Source of the DNA: Candidatus Vagococcus giribetii
GTDB lineage: Bacteria > Bacillota > Bacilli > Lactobacillales > Vagococcaceae
Direction: 5' to 3'
DNA: 64,000 nt
Assembly (NCBI RefSeq): GCF_017316185.1
Contig: NZ_JAFLVX010000015.1
Span: forward strand, 124,001-188,000
Shown: positions 49,833 through 58,479 of the stretch, one piece after another
How the letters are laid out: each line of letters starts with the position of its first letter
How positions within the stretch are numbered: position 1 is the stretch's first letter
Translations under genes and position numbers: made by a program
Notes under the pieces: generated by a model
The model's database searches: none
What the model was told of the DNA's origin: nothing
What the model saw: only the letters and a program-made list of their open reading frames with translations

Positions 49833-49876
49833 AAAAAGAAGGTTGACTGTTTTATTTAGTCAATCTCCTTTTAGGT
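49833..49876 (-). terminator. terminator of the GNAT gene
   Basis: On the minus strand AAGGAGATTGACT pairs with AGTCAACCTT (imperfect) and is followed by seven T. Confidence 0.75.
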
Positions 49877-49881
49877 TTCTA

Positions 49882-50154
49882 TTAAGGTGTTACTAATAAA
49901 GATGATAATTCTTCATGTTTATTGAAATAGTTTTCTACATACGAACAACTTGGTACAATTTTTAACTCTTCTTTTTTAGCTATCTCAATAACTGCCAAAA
50001 CTAATTTTTCAGCTAACCCCTTACCACGTTGGGACTCATCAACGAATGTGCGGTTAACATCGATAACTTTCTCTTCTAAAAATACCCAATTAATTTCAGC
50101 TACTATTTTACCCTCTTCTTCTAAAAAAACACGTTCTTTTTCTACTGTAAACAT
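49882..50154 (-). CDS. small GNAT-like N-acetyltransferase (YidJ/YjdJ type)
   Basis: 90-aa member of the short GCN5-related group (GNAT_acetyltr_2-like). EEEGKIVAEI, the acetyl-CoA loop QRGKGLAEKLVLAV and PSCSYVENYF are typical of this subfamily, including the human NATD1 relatives. Function is unknown. It diverges from mntH. Confidence 0.88.
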   Translation of the reverse strand: MFTVEKERVFLEEEGKIVAEINWVFLEEKVIDVNRTFVDESQRGKGLAEKLVLAVIEIAKKEELKIVPSCSYVENYFNKHEELSSLLVTP

Positions 50155-50231
50155 CTCTTAAACGCCTCCATATGTTCTTGTTTTAAATCCTACTATTAAT
50201 ATATATAATTTACGCTATTAAAACAAATCAC

Positions 50232-50275
50232 TTGCTTTTTACACAAACTAAAAATATAATTTAGGCATACCTAAA
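50232..50275 (+). promoter_or_regulatory. mntH promoter with MntR/SirR-like operator
   Basis: -35 TTGCTT (50232-50237) and -10 TATAAT (50255-50260), 17 bases apart. The palindrome TTTAGGCATACCTAAA (50260-50275) begins in the -10 and covers the transcription start. It looks like the DtxR/MntR-type SirR box TTTAGGTTAACCTAAA. Ribosome site AAAAGGAG overlaps its end. Confidence 0.8.
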
Positions 50276-50291
50276 AGGAGATTGGATTACT

Positions 50292-51638
50292 ATGAACAAA
50301 CATCAACATATTTTAACTGAAAAATTAAACGGTCTTAGTCTCCCTGAGATTAACAATTCCGTTTCTATCCCTAAAAATGCTAATTTTATGAAAAAATTAC
50401 TAGCCTATTCTGGACCAGGAGCTTTAGTAGCTGTTGGTTACATGGACCCAGGTAACTGGGTTACTTCAATCGCAGGGGGAGCTCAATATGGCTACTTGCT
50501 CTTATCTGTGATTTTGATTTCAAGTTTAATCGCCATGTTACTTCAATACATGTCAGCTAAATTAGGGATCGTTACTGGTATGGACTTAGCACAAGCTACA
50601 CGACTACATACAAAGAAAAAAATGGGAATTTTTCTTTGGGTAATGAACGAGTTAGCTATTATGGCAACAGACATTGCTGAAGTCATTGGTAGTGCGGTTG
50701 CCCTAAACTTACTATTTGGGTTTCCTTTGTTAGTCGGCGTCTTTATTACTGTTTTAGATGTCTTTTTACTGTTAATGTTAACGAAATTGGGATTTAGAAA
50801 AATAGAAGCCATTGTTATGACCTTAATTGCAACAATTTTCGTCATCTTTTCTTACGAGGTTATTTTGGGTCAACCTAACTTGCCAGACTTATTCCAAGGA
50901 TTTATTCCTAAAAAAGAAGTTGTCACAGACAACGGCGCTCTTTTACTAGCTCTTGGTATTGTGGGAGCGACTGTTATGCCACATAACTTATATCTTCACT
51001 CTTCTATTGTCCAATCAAGACAATACGACAGGACTAATAAAGAAGAGCTAAAAGAAGCTGTCCGTTTTGCAAAATGGGATTCAAACATTCAATTGATTTT
51101 TGCCTTTATTGTTAACTGTCTTTTGTTAACTCTTGGAGCAACTTTGTTTTTTGGTCACGGAGAAACCCTAACTACTTTAGGTTCTCTTTACCATGCATTA
51201 GCTGATTCTACTATTGTAGGAGCCATCGCTTCACCACTTTTAAGTGTGTTGTTTGCTGTTGCTTTACTAGCATCTGGTCAAAATTCAACCATTACGGGAA
51301 CTCTTTCTGGACAAATTATTATGGAAGGCTTCATTAAATTAAGATTGCCTACTTGGGCAAGACGATTAATTACTCGTCTTTTAGCTGTTATTCCTGTGGT
51401 TATTGCCATCTTAGTTTTTGGTGATTCTGAGGAAGTTGTGGAAAAACTGTTGATTTATACACAGGTCTTCCTAAGTGCTGCCCTACCGCTTTCCATTATC
51501 CCGTTAACTATTTTTACAAGTCAAAAGAAACTCATGGGCGACTTTAAAAATCACATCGCTTTAACTGTTATTGCTTGGATTGTTACTATTATTTTAACCA
51601 TTTTGAATATTTATTTAATTATCTCAACATTCATTTAA
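50292..51638 (+). CDS. mntH: Nramp-family manganese transporter MntH
   Basis: 448-aa, eleven-helix proton-coupled divalent metal importer. The metal-site motifs [12 protein letters not shown] in helix 1 and [10 protein letters not shown] in helix 6 are intact, and the helix-4/5 loop is usual. It works at the cytoplasmic membrane to bring in Mn2+ (and perhaps Fe2+). It is preceded by a palindromic operator typical of Mn-responsive repressors, so expression should rise when manganese is low. Single gene. Confidence 0.96.
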   Translation: MNKHQHILTEKLNGLSLPEINNSVSIPKNANFMKKLLAYSGPGALVAVGYMDPGNWVTSIAGGAQYGYLLLSVILISSLIAMLLQYMSAKLGIVTGMDLAQATRLHTKKKMGIFLWVMNELAIMATDIAEVIGSAVALNLLFGFPLLVGVFITVLDVFLLLMLTKLGFRKIEAIVMTLIATIFVIFSYEVILGQPNLPDLFQGFIPKKEVVTDNGALLLALGIVGATVMPHNLYLHSSIVQSRQYDRTNKEELKEAVRFAKWDSNIQLIFAFIVNCLLLTLGATLFFGHGETLTTLGSLYHALADSTIVGAIASPLLSVLFAVALLASGQNSTITGTLSGQIIMEGFIKLRLPTWARRLITRLLAVIPVVIAILVFGDSEEVVEKLLIYTQVFLSAALPLSIIPLTIFTSQKKLMGDFKNHIALTVIAWIVTIILTILNIYLIISTFI

Positions 51639-51667
51639 CCTTTAACGATATTTACCAATAATTTGTC

Positions 51668-51696
51668 TTGGTAAATTCCCTTTAACCCTTTATAAT
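51668..51696 (+). promoter_or_regulatory. promoter of the orphan 51736 gene
   Basis: -35 TTGGTA (51668-51673) and -10 TATAAT (51691-51696) with exactly 17 bases between. It drives a single gene with GGAGG ribosome site. Confidence 0.75.
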
Positions 51697-51735
51697 AGGG
51701 TATAGCAAGTTATTATATTTTTTGGAGGATGAGCC

Positions 51736-52272
51736 ATGTTTCAACAAAAAAAAGTATACAAAAGTTTAGAAAACCGTAATTTTACTCCTGAGAGTTTGTT
51801 AAAAGAACTTGAAGACTTAAAAGAATTTAAATTTGATGATGTTTCTTATACAGGCATTAGCTTGAATATTGAAATGCTAATCACTCAATACTTAAGAAAC
51901 GATCAATTTAGTCTGATTGAAGTTCAAGGTGGTTTAGCTAAGAAAAACTATGCATCATGGCATAAAGATTTAGCTTTAGCGATTAATATTTTTAATCACT
52001 TTGCTAACTACACAAAAGCTCACTTTAACGACTACTTAGAAGAAGCAAAAAAATACCAAGCAGAAACAGGTCATAGTAACACGTCACCTGAGTACAAAGC
52101 TTATTTTGAACAAGGTAACTCGATGTACTTCCATGATGTGCTACATTTGGTATTTGACCTTTCACGTAAAATCGACTTAAGTGTGGATGATTTTGAAGAA
52201 GCATTAGCAGCGGATGAACTTAACCCAACTGATTATCCACTACCTGAAAAATTAGTTTTTGAAGGTAAATAA
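51736..52272 (+). CDS. hypothetical soluble protein
   Basis: 178-aa, no family recognised. It is soluble, acidic at the C-terminus, mostly helical by composition, with no signal peptide or membrane segment. The middle carries an aromatic and His-rich stretch (HFANYTKAHF, then SMYFHDVLHLVFDL), which could bind a ligand or metal, though nothing proves this. It has a strong promoter, a GGAGG ribosome site and a long terminator hairpin, so it is a genuine independent gene. Confidence 0.7.
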   Translation: MFQQKKVYKSLENRNFTPESLLKELEDLKEFKFDDVSYTGISLNIEMLITQYLRNDQFSLIEVQGGLAKKNYASWHKDLALAINIFNHFANYTKAHFNDYLEEAKKYQAETGHSNTSPEYKAYFEQGNSMYFHDVLHLVFDLSRKIDLSVDDFEEALAADELNPTDYPLPEKLVFEGK

Positions 52273-52298
52273 CAAATTAGGTCGTCATCTCAATAAAT

Positions 52299-52347
52299 GA
52301 GTGACTGTGACATAAGTCTTTTTAACTTATGTCACAGTCACTCTTTT
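52299..52347 (+). terminator. long intrinsic terminator of the 51736 gene
   Basis: GAGTGACTGTGACATAAGT pairs perfectly with its complement around a 7-base loop (19-bp stem), then a T-run. Confidence 0.92.
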
Positions 52348-52405
52348 TATCAAGAAAACTAACAACTTTTGCCAAAAATTATCCATTTAGATACCGATTG
52401 TCAAA

Positions 52406-52455
52406 TAAAAATAAGACAGAGAATTATCATTACATGATTTTCTCTGTCTTATTTT
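52406..52455 (-). terminator. terminator of the WxL operon
   Basis: AAAATAAGACAGAGAA pairs with TTCTCTGTCTTATTTT. It lies 54 bases beyond the last WxL-operon gene. Confidence 0.88.
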
Positions 52456-52509
52456 AAATGTACTTCAATTAGTGACTAAACAACCTCTTCTTTTAATACC
52501 AATGAACAA

Positions 52510-53565
52510 CTATTTTTTTGTTTTTCTCTTAACTTTTCTAGTTCTTTTCTTCACATTCTTTTTCTTTTGTCTCTTCAATATAATTCCTATAACTGACAAC
52601 ATAGCAACTAAACTGACAATCCCTATCACAATTAGCCATGGAAATCCTGATGTTTGAACATATACAGAAGCATCATTTAACTTTCTTGCAGCCTCTTTAT
52701 CAATGGTAAAGTCATCTTCAAAATGATAATCTTTTCCATCTGCAACAACATCTAGTTTTAATAGATAATTCCCAGGAATAAAAGCTGAATTTCTTAAATC
52801 AAACCCAAATTTAAAGACTGAATTCGGTGCCATCTCTAATTCGTTCATTTTACTAACATAAAATTCTTCACCTGTTTTTTTATCAAAAATCCGGCCTTCC
52901 ACAGATAAATCTTTAATTAAAGAGGCTGTTTCATTTAATAGCTTAGCTTCAATATACGGACTAGAATTTCTATTTGATAATTCTATGCCTTGATAGACTA
53001 ATTGATTCTCGATCTTTTTGTCAGACATTTTCAAAGCCACAGGTAACGTATACGAAAAAGTGTTTTTAATCAGTGAAGGGTTTTCTGTTGCTTTATCTTG
53101 CTGACTAAAATATAGCCCCCCTAAAAGTAATCCCTCAAAATTAGTTGATGGCATGACTACATCTACATCTATCTCCTTTGATTCCTCAGGTTTTAACTCT
53201 ATTTTTTCTGACTTTGGAACAACAATGTCTTTAAAATTAGCTGGAGCACTCGGCTCTACTTTTTTTTGTACATCATTGTATTCAATCACACCGCTATTAG
53301 CCGTTGTAGCTTGTTGACTCAACATAAAAATAGTTGTTGGTTCTTTACTGTAATTTGTTACTTTCACTTTTAACGTCTCTTTTTGGTTTTCTTTTAAGAC
53401 TAAGCTAAAATAACCTTTCTTATCTTTATCTTGATGTTCAGAATAGATTGGCTCTACACCAAAATCTGCACCACTTGCTTGTACCTCTTCTACTTTTAGA
53501 GATACAAAACAGAGAACTACTATTAAAAGAGAGAGTAATTTTGTTACTTTTTGACATACATTCAT
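52510..53565 (-). CDS. WxL-interacting protein (DUF916 + DUF3324)
   Basis: 351-aa membrane-anchored surface protein. Signal peptide (to about residue 30), an N-terminal DUF916 domain (begins ADFGVEPIYSEHQ), a DUF3324 domain (about 150-290), one membrane helix (about 308-331) and a very basic Lys/Arg tail. Such proteins partner with WxL proteins and bind peptidoglycan. It is the last gene of the four-gene WxL operon here, as in enterococcal clusters. Confidence 0.92.
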   Translation of the reverse strand: MNVCQKVTKLLSLLIVVLCFVSLKVEEVQASGADFGVEPIYSEHQDKDKKGYFSLVLKENQKETLKVKVTNYSKEPTTIFMLSQQATTANSGVIEYNDVQKKVEPSAPANFKDIVVPKSEKIELKPEESKEIDVDVVMPSTNFEGLLLGGLYFSQQDKATENPSLIKNTFSYTLPVALKMSDKKIENQLVYQGIELSNRNSSPYIEAKLLNETASLIKDLSVEGRIFDKKTGEEFYVSKMNELEMAPNSVFKFGFDLRNSAFIPGNYLLKLDVVADGKDYHFEDDFTIDKEAARKLNDASVYVQTSGFPWLIVIGIVSLVAMLSVIGIILKRQKKKNVKKRTRKVKRKTKK

Positions 53566-53579
53566 TTAATTAATCCTTT

Positions 53580-54344
53580 CTATTCAGCTAAATTTGGTGA
53601 TAAATTCCAAACAAAAGTCGCTGTATAATCTACATTACTTTCAACCGCTGTATCTGGTCCCATTTTAAACATCACACCTGTACTTTTTAATTCTTTATCT
53701 TGTCCACCAAATGCTAATGACCAACTTCCTTGCCCCTCATTTTTTGAGCTATCTGCTCCAGCAATTTTAAAGGTTTCCCCTGGTTTTAACGCTAAACCAC
53801 TCTCTTTATTAGCAGCATCACTATTGACAATTGGTTGAGCTTTTTGAGAGTTGGCATAATGTGCATCCGACAGAATGACATGTCCACCTTCTATAACGTG
53901 TTGGTCTTTTTGCGAGGTAAATTCACTTGGTTTGACACTTAATGTCCAACCTGATCCTCTTTCAGTTCTCATATCAACTGTTGAGATAAACAATGGCGAA
54001 CTTTTTGTTTCTTTTTTTCCTGTATCAGGATTAATCCAATCTACACTGTCTCCTTTAGCAAATGATGTTACTTCATTAACTGATTTTTTTGTTTGTGGGA
54101 AAATAAAATCTGACACATATTGAATTCTCAAGTCATCTCCTGAAGGATTCACTTCACCTGGATCTACTGGTACATCTGGAATAATTGGGTCAACTACAAC
54201 TGTATCTCCTTTTCCAAATGATATTTCTCCATACCCGTTTACCTTTGTTGCCGATTCATAGTCAGCTTGTCCATGAGCCACTAAACCTCCCATACTAAGT
54301 ACTGCGATGCTTAACATAGAACTTGTTAACATATTTCTTTTCAT
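53580..54344 (-). CDS. WxL-domain surface protein
   Basis: 254-aa secreted protein: signal peptide (cleaved near AHGQADYES), a short linker (PDVPVDPGEVNP), and a WxL domain running from DLRIQYVSDF to the C-terminus. The WxL patterns GSGWTLSVK and TFVWNLSPNL give non-covalent wall binding. It is typical of the small WxL partner in Enterococcus/Listeria surface complexes. Co-directional with neighbours at 15-16 base spacing, thus one operon. Confidence 0.92.
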   Translation of the reverse strand: MKRNMLTSSMLSIAVLSMGGLVAHGQADYESATKVNGYGEISFGKGDTVVVDPIIPDVPVDPGEVNPSGDDLRIQYVSDFIFPQTKKSVNEVTSFAKGDSVDWINPDTGKKETKSSPLFISTVDMRTERGSGWTLSVKPSEFTSQKDQHVIEGGHVILSDAHYANSQKAQPIVNSDAANKESGLALKPGETFKIAGADSSKNEGQGSWSLAFGGQDKELKSTGVMFKMGPDTAVESNVDYTATFVWNLSPNLAE

Positions 54345-54359
54345 TTAATTTTCTTCCTT

Positions 54360-54650
54360 TCAATTTTTATTAGATGTATTTATTTTTTTCTTTTGAGTAA
54401 ATGTAAGAACAATTGATAGTAATAGGATTGTTCCTATGATTAAAAAAATAACTTCTTTTTTCTCTCCTGTTTTAGGTAATGTCTTTCTAAAATTGTCTAT
54501 AGGCTTAGATGAAAACGTCTCATCAAAAAATGAAATACTCCCTTTTGACTGAACACCTTGCCCCTCGCTATACTCTGCACCAAAACATTGAGGGACAAGT
54601 AAATTCCCAATAGTCACAATTGAGATAATAATCAGCAACAAACGTTTCAT
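54360..54650 (-). CDS. small LPXTG-anchored protein of the WxL operon
   Basis: 96-aa precursor with signal peptide (to CFGAEYS), a short exposed part of about 35 residues, LPKTG sorting signal (about 59-63), hydrophobic helix and KKKINTSNKN tail. The mature product would be a very small peptide covalently fixed to the wall. Small LPXTG proteins are a regular member of WxL clusters and may anchor the complex. Confidence 0.88.
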   Translation of the reverse strand: MKRLLLIIISIVTIGNLLVPQCFGAEYSEGQGVQSKGSISFFDETFSSKPIDNFRKTLPKTGEKKEVIFLIIGTILLLSIVLTFTQKKKINTSNKN

Positions 54651-54665
54651 TTATTTATCCTCTCC

Positions 54666-57401
54666 CTACTCATTTATTTTTGGTACTAATTGCCAATCTA
54701 CTATTGAATTGTACTGCGTTGCATTTTTATAAAAACCTGATGGTGAGTAAAACGTTACACCCGTGGTCTCCTCATTGTCTAATTTGCCTAATGCAAGGGA
54801 CCAGGATGTTCCTTCAGGTTGATTGTCACTTGAGGCAATTTTTTGAACTTTATTAGAAATATCTATTTCTCCACTAGTTACCTTAGGATTTTTTCTTTGA
54901 CCTTGAAAATTTAAATCAGATAAAATAATAGAGGTATCCGAAAGTTCATGTCCACTGCTATCCTTAAAAGAAGTATTTTTAACTCTTAACTCCCAAGGAC
55001 TACTTATCCTTGTTGTTTGTGGACGATCATCAATGATCGAAACAAAAGCAGGTACTTTTCTTTTAACATTCTTCTCTCCAATAACACTGTCTTCATTAGC
55101 TTTTACTGACAACTCGGATAAATCATTTCTGTTTTCACCAAAGTTAAAATCGGAAACATATTGAATTCTCAAATCTTCAGTTGTTTTATTTACAGGATTT
55201 GTCGGTTCAATTACCTTGTCGCCATCTATAGGATCAACAATTGAACTTCTCCATTTAGCATAGAGTGTTATATTATCAATGACTGGTTGATTAAAATCAT
55301 AAAGAATTGTCAAGTTCTCCGTTGTATACCAGCCTTTAAATTCTCTTTGTTCATCTTCAGGATTCTTTGGCACTTCAACTTTTTGACCGTCTTCCACGAT
55401 TTGAGAAGTAATAGGTGAACCTCCTAGTGAATCAAAGCTAACTGTCCAATTGATTTTTTCATCTATGATAAAGCTTGCTTCATCTGTCACAGTCCACTCT
55501 TCTGTTTCCTCTGATCCGAATGTGACAACATTGGTTTTCACTTCATCTTTTGATCCTTTTTCAATGACTGATTCATATGTAATCTGTTTACTGTCTCCCT
55601 TAGCAATCTCCCCCAAAGGCAACTCCCATTCACGCTTGCTACTGTCCCACTTAATTTGATTTTCATTAATCAGTTGGTTATCAATTTTTACTTGTTGAGG
55701 TTTTGACAACCCTTCTGGCATCTTGTCTGTTAAGACTAATGAGTCAATGCTTCCTGTCGATTTTGCTGTATTAGAAGCATTTATCCTGTAGTGAACTGTA
55801 TCACCAACAAATGCTACTTCTTCTGAAACGTGTTTATCTACACTTAGTTCATAAACATCTGGTGCTACCCATTCGAAATCATCTACATCAAATTCAATTG
55901 GTTGTGTCCTTGTATAAACATGATTGTCTTTGCTATCCACAAAATTGATAGTTGCCTGTTGATACACACGTTGATTAGGTGATGATTCGTTCAATTGACC
56001 ATAAAAGTCAATCCCCATTGAATTCACATCTGTTTTAATCGCTGCTACTTCTTCTTTAGACACTGGGACGCTAATTTTACGAGTTGTTTCATCATACACA
56101 TCTTTTACTTTGACACGTTTAATCTCAACTGCTTCTAATCCATCTCCAGATGTTTTGTTAGCTTCTACAATAACATCGTCATTCTCTTTTAAATCAACAT
56201 ATTCTGAAACAGTTGTTTCGATAGTACCTTCTTTCAATTTGTAGTCTTCTTTATTCCAATTTCCACTGGGCTCAAATTTAACGATATCTCCTGCACTATA
56301 CGTATTTTCCTTATCAGGATTCGTATTATTAAATAAATATAAAATCCCAAAATCACCCATTAATTGAACATCATAAGTAAAATCCTTGTATTCTCCTGGT
56401 TTTAGTGTAACTTCATCCCACTTCATGGTCACACCTGTTTCATTCTTATTAGAAAATTGATTAGGGACTACTACCTGATTAGGTTGATAACCGTCATTTT
56501 CCATACCTGCACCATGAATTGAGTTATTCTGATAAGGCTTATATAACCACGGTGTATTCGCATAATGATCCATATCTGGCATATCCCACTGAATTATCGA
56601 TGTATTATACGATGTTGGTAAACCAAAACTTGAAAAATTATTTGGGCCATCAGGAGTGTTTCTAAATACATAATTTAATCGATAACCCTCTCGTTCCATT
56701 GAAAGTCCTTGATTATACCCAAGCATTTTAACTTCCATTGGCTTTGGGGCTCTCGAAGAAATTTGATAGTATGTTCCCCGTCTTAAATCAACACCGATAT
56801 CTTTCATTGCTACGAACGTTATTGGCTCATTAGAGTCATTTTGAACCGTATAAGTATGTCGAATAATAGTATTTCCAATAGGTTTAAGCTCAGTACCAAT
56901 CTTAACTTGATTACCACTAAAAGGCATGGTATAACGAGTTCCTTCGGCGTACAACCCTTTACTTGAAGGACTTTGATAAATACGACTTATTGAACTATTG
57001 ACTAAACTAAACCTATCATTTAATACTTGATACCCATCAGGATGACTAGGAGCTTTTTCAGCCAACATAAAACTAGAAGCATGATAGCCTACCCCAGTAG
57101 AATGCTCCATCTTCACATAAATAGCTTCACCAGACTCATTTCGTTCATTTTCTACAAAAAAAGTACTTGGAAAACCTGCATATGCACTTTTACGATTCAT
57201 TGAACCTCCTAATTGTTGTGAATCATTAAAACGAAAGTAAAGATTCCCGTTGTCTGTTGATATATATTCAGGAAAATAACTAGCACCATTCCCTGAAAGA
57301 CGATAATCATTGTCAATGCCTGGATCGACATAAGCCATAACAAATTTTGGAAAAAGAAAAAATAACAAGAGCATCAATAAACTGTGCATTTTTCTTTTCA
57401 A
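54666..57401 (-). CDS. large multidomain WxL surface protein
   Basis: 911-aa secreted protein. Signal peptide (cut near MAYVDPG), a large N-terminal region (about 25-400) without recognised family, isopeptide/DUF11-like repeat region (about 510-650), one InlB B-type repeat (VSFDSLGGSP to ITLYAKW, about 665-730), and a C-terminal WxL domain beginning DLRIQYVSDF and ending VDWQLVPKINE. TTG at 57401 follows AAAGGAGG by 11 bases; the earlier ATG at 57443 lacks a ribosome site. First gene of the WxL operon. It probably binds a host or matrix target. Confidence 0.88.
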   Translation of the reverse strand: MKRKMHSLLMLLLFFLFPKFVMAYVDPGIDNDYRLSGNGASYFPEYISTDNGNLYFRFNDSQQLGGSMNRKSAYAGFPSTFFVENERNESGEAIYVKMEHSTGVGYHASSFMLAEKAPSHPDGYQVLNDRFSLVNSSISRIYQSPSSKGLYAEGTRYTMPFSGNQVKIGTELKPIGNTIIRHTYTVQNDSNEPITFVAMKDIGVDLRRGTYYQISSRAPKPMEVKMLGYNQGLSMEREGYRLNYVFRNTPDGPNNFSSFGLPTSYNTSIIQWDMPDMDHYANTPWLYKPYQNNSIHGAGMENDGYQPNQVVVPNQFSNKNETGVTMKWDEVTLKPGEYKDFTYDVQLMGDFGILYLFNNTNPDKENTYSAGDIVKFEPSGNWNKEDYKLKEGTIETTVSEYVDLKENDDVIVEANKTSGDGLEAVEIKRVKVKDVYDETTRKISVPVSKEEVAAIKTDVNSMGIDFYGQLNESSPNQRVYQQATINFVDSKDNHVYTRTQPIEFDVDDFEWVAPDVYELSVDKHVSEEVAFVGDTVHYRINASNTAKSTGSIDSLVLTDKMPEGLSKPQQVKIDNQLINENQIKWDSSKREWELPLGEIAKGDSKQITYESVIEKGSKDEVKTNVVTFGSEETEEWTVTDEASFIIDEKINWTVSFDSLGGSPITSQIVEDGQKVEVPKNPEDEQREFKGWYTTENLTILYDFNQPVIDNITLYAKWRSSIVDPIDGDKVIEPTNPVNKTTEDLRIQYVSDFNFGENRNDLSELSVKANEDSVIGEKNVKRKVPAFVSIIDDRPQTTRISSPWELRVKNTSFKDSSGHELSDTSIILSDLNFQGQRKNPKVTSGEIDISNKVQKIASSDNQPEGTSWSLALGKLDNEETTGVTFYSPSGFYKNATQYNSIVDWQLVPKINE

Positions 57402-57553
57402 ATAAACATCAACCTCCTTTTTAATACAACGTTTTTCAAACATAATAAAAAATAGCTCTTATGACATGTCTTTTAATTCCTTGCTATTTCGAAAATAATC
57501 ATAACACGAGTTTTTAAAGTAAAAAAAGACTTTTAGTTTACCAAAAATTAATA

Positions 57554-57580
57554 AAAAAAAGACCAATAAGGTCTTTTTTT
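57554..57580 (-). terminator. terminator hairpin 2 downstream of the HD gene
   Basis: AAAAAAAGACC and GGTCTTTTTTT pair around AATAA, with runs of A and T on both sides. Confidence 0.8.
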
Positions 57581-57598
57581 AATAACACAAGTTTTTAA

Positions 57599-57620
57599 AA
57601 AAGGTTCATAAACCTTTCTT
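57599..57620 (-). terminator. terminator hairpin 1 downstream of the HD gene
   Basis: AAAGGTT pairs with AACCTTT, followed by TTTTAAAAA on the minus strand. With the next hairpin it forms a tandem terminator. Confidence 0.7.
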
Positions 57621-57763
57621 ATTATAGTAGAAAACAATTATTTAATTCGTTAAACAGCTTGAATCCTAATTGTCTTGAATTAGCTACTTCTTTTATATTT
57701 TAATTTTTCTTAATAAAAATTAAAACACTTTTTAAGACATACGAAACTAAATTTATGAAGCTA

Positions 57764-58420
57764 CTATATCATTTCCCACTCCTTAATAAAGTCGTCCACA
57801 AATACCTCCATTAATTCAACTCGTCTAATTGCTAGCTTTTTAGCTGTTTTAGTTTGAAGTAAGTCGGGCAATTTAAATAACTTTTCATAAAAATGATTAA
57901 TCACAGATTGATTCACTCGGTAATCATCTTTAGTCATCTGTTCTCTTGGTAAGACTTCTGGATCATACATGGTATGCCCTTTTTTACCCCCATAATAAAA
58001 AGTACGCGCAATTCCTATAGCTCCAATAGCATCTAATCGGTCAGCATCTTGAACAATTTTAGCTTCAAGGGATAAATTAATAGACTCACTTGGAGCTAAT
58101 TGATGACTAAACGAGACGTTATCAATGATTTCAACTAAATGACTGATAGTGACTTCTGTTAACCCTAATCCTGCCAAAAATAACAACAAATCTTCTCTAG
58201 CTTCTTCAGTACTCTCAACTAATTTGTCGTCCATCACATCATGTAAATAAGCACCTGATAAACATAAAAACAAATCGCCGCCTTCACTAGCTTGAATAAT
58301 TGTGGCTAAACGGACAACACGATTAATATGACTCATATCATGACCTGTTTTATCTTCACCCAGCACCTGTTCAGCATAAGATTTAATGGCTTCAAGGTTG
58401 CTTTTTTCAGTTGGACTCAT
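57764..58420 (-). CDS. HD-domain phosphohydrolase (YpgQ/YedJ-like)
   Basis: 218-aa metal-dependent phosphohydrolase. The HD signature is seen as HDMSHINRV, AYLHDVMDD and QDADRLDAIGAIGIAR. The nearest known relative, YpgQ, is a nucleotide pyrophosphatase. ATG at 58420 follows AGAGGG; the longer start at 58444 has no ribosome site. It lies 59 bases after the treC-like gene without a clear terminator, so partial read-through from the trehalose genes is possible. Confidence 0.9.
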   Translation of the reverse strand: MSPTEKSNLEAIKSYAEQVLGEDKTGHDMSHINRVVRLATIIQASEGGDLFLCLSGAYLHDVMDDKLVESTEEAREDLLLFLAGLGLTEVTISHLVEIIDNVSFSHQLAPSESINLSLEAKIVQDADRLDAIGAIGIARTFYYGGKKGHTMYDPEVLPREQMTKDDYRVNQSVINHFYEKLFKLPDLLQTKTAKKLAIRRVELMEVFVDDFIKEWEMI

Positions 58421-58479
58421 CTCAATCCCTCTTTTCTTTTTCATGTGTTAATGGTAGCACAAAAAAAGAACATGTGACA

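Larger units (their letters stand above)
57444..57763. other. noncoding gap upstream of the WxL operon
   Basis: About 320 very AT-rich bases holding two hairpins and presumably the WxL promoter (not clearly defined). No open frame worth calling is present. Confidence 0.6.
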
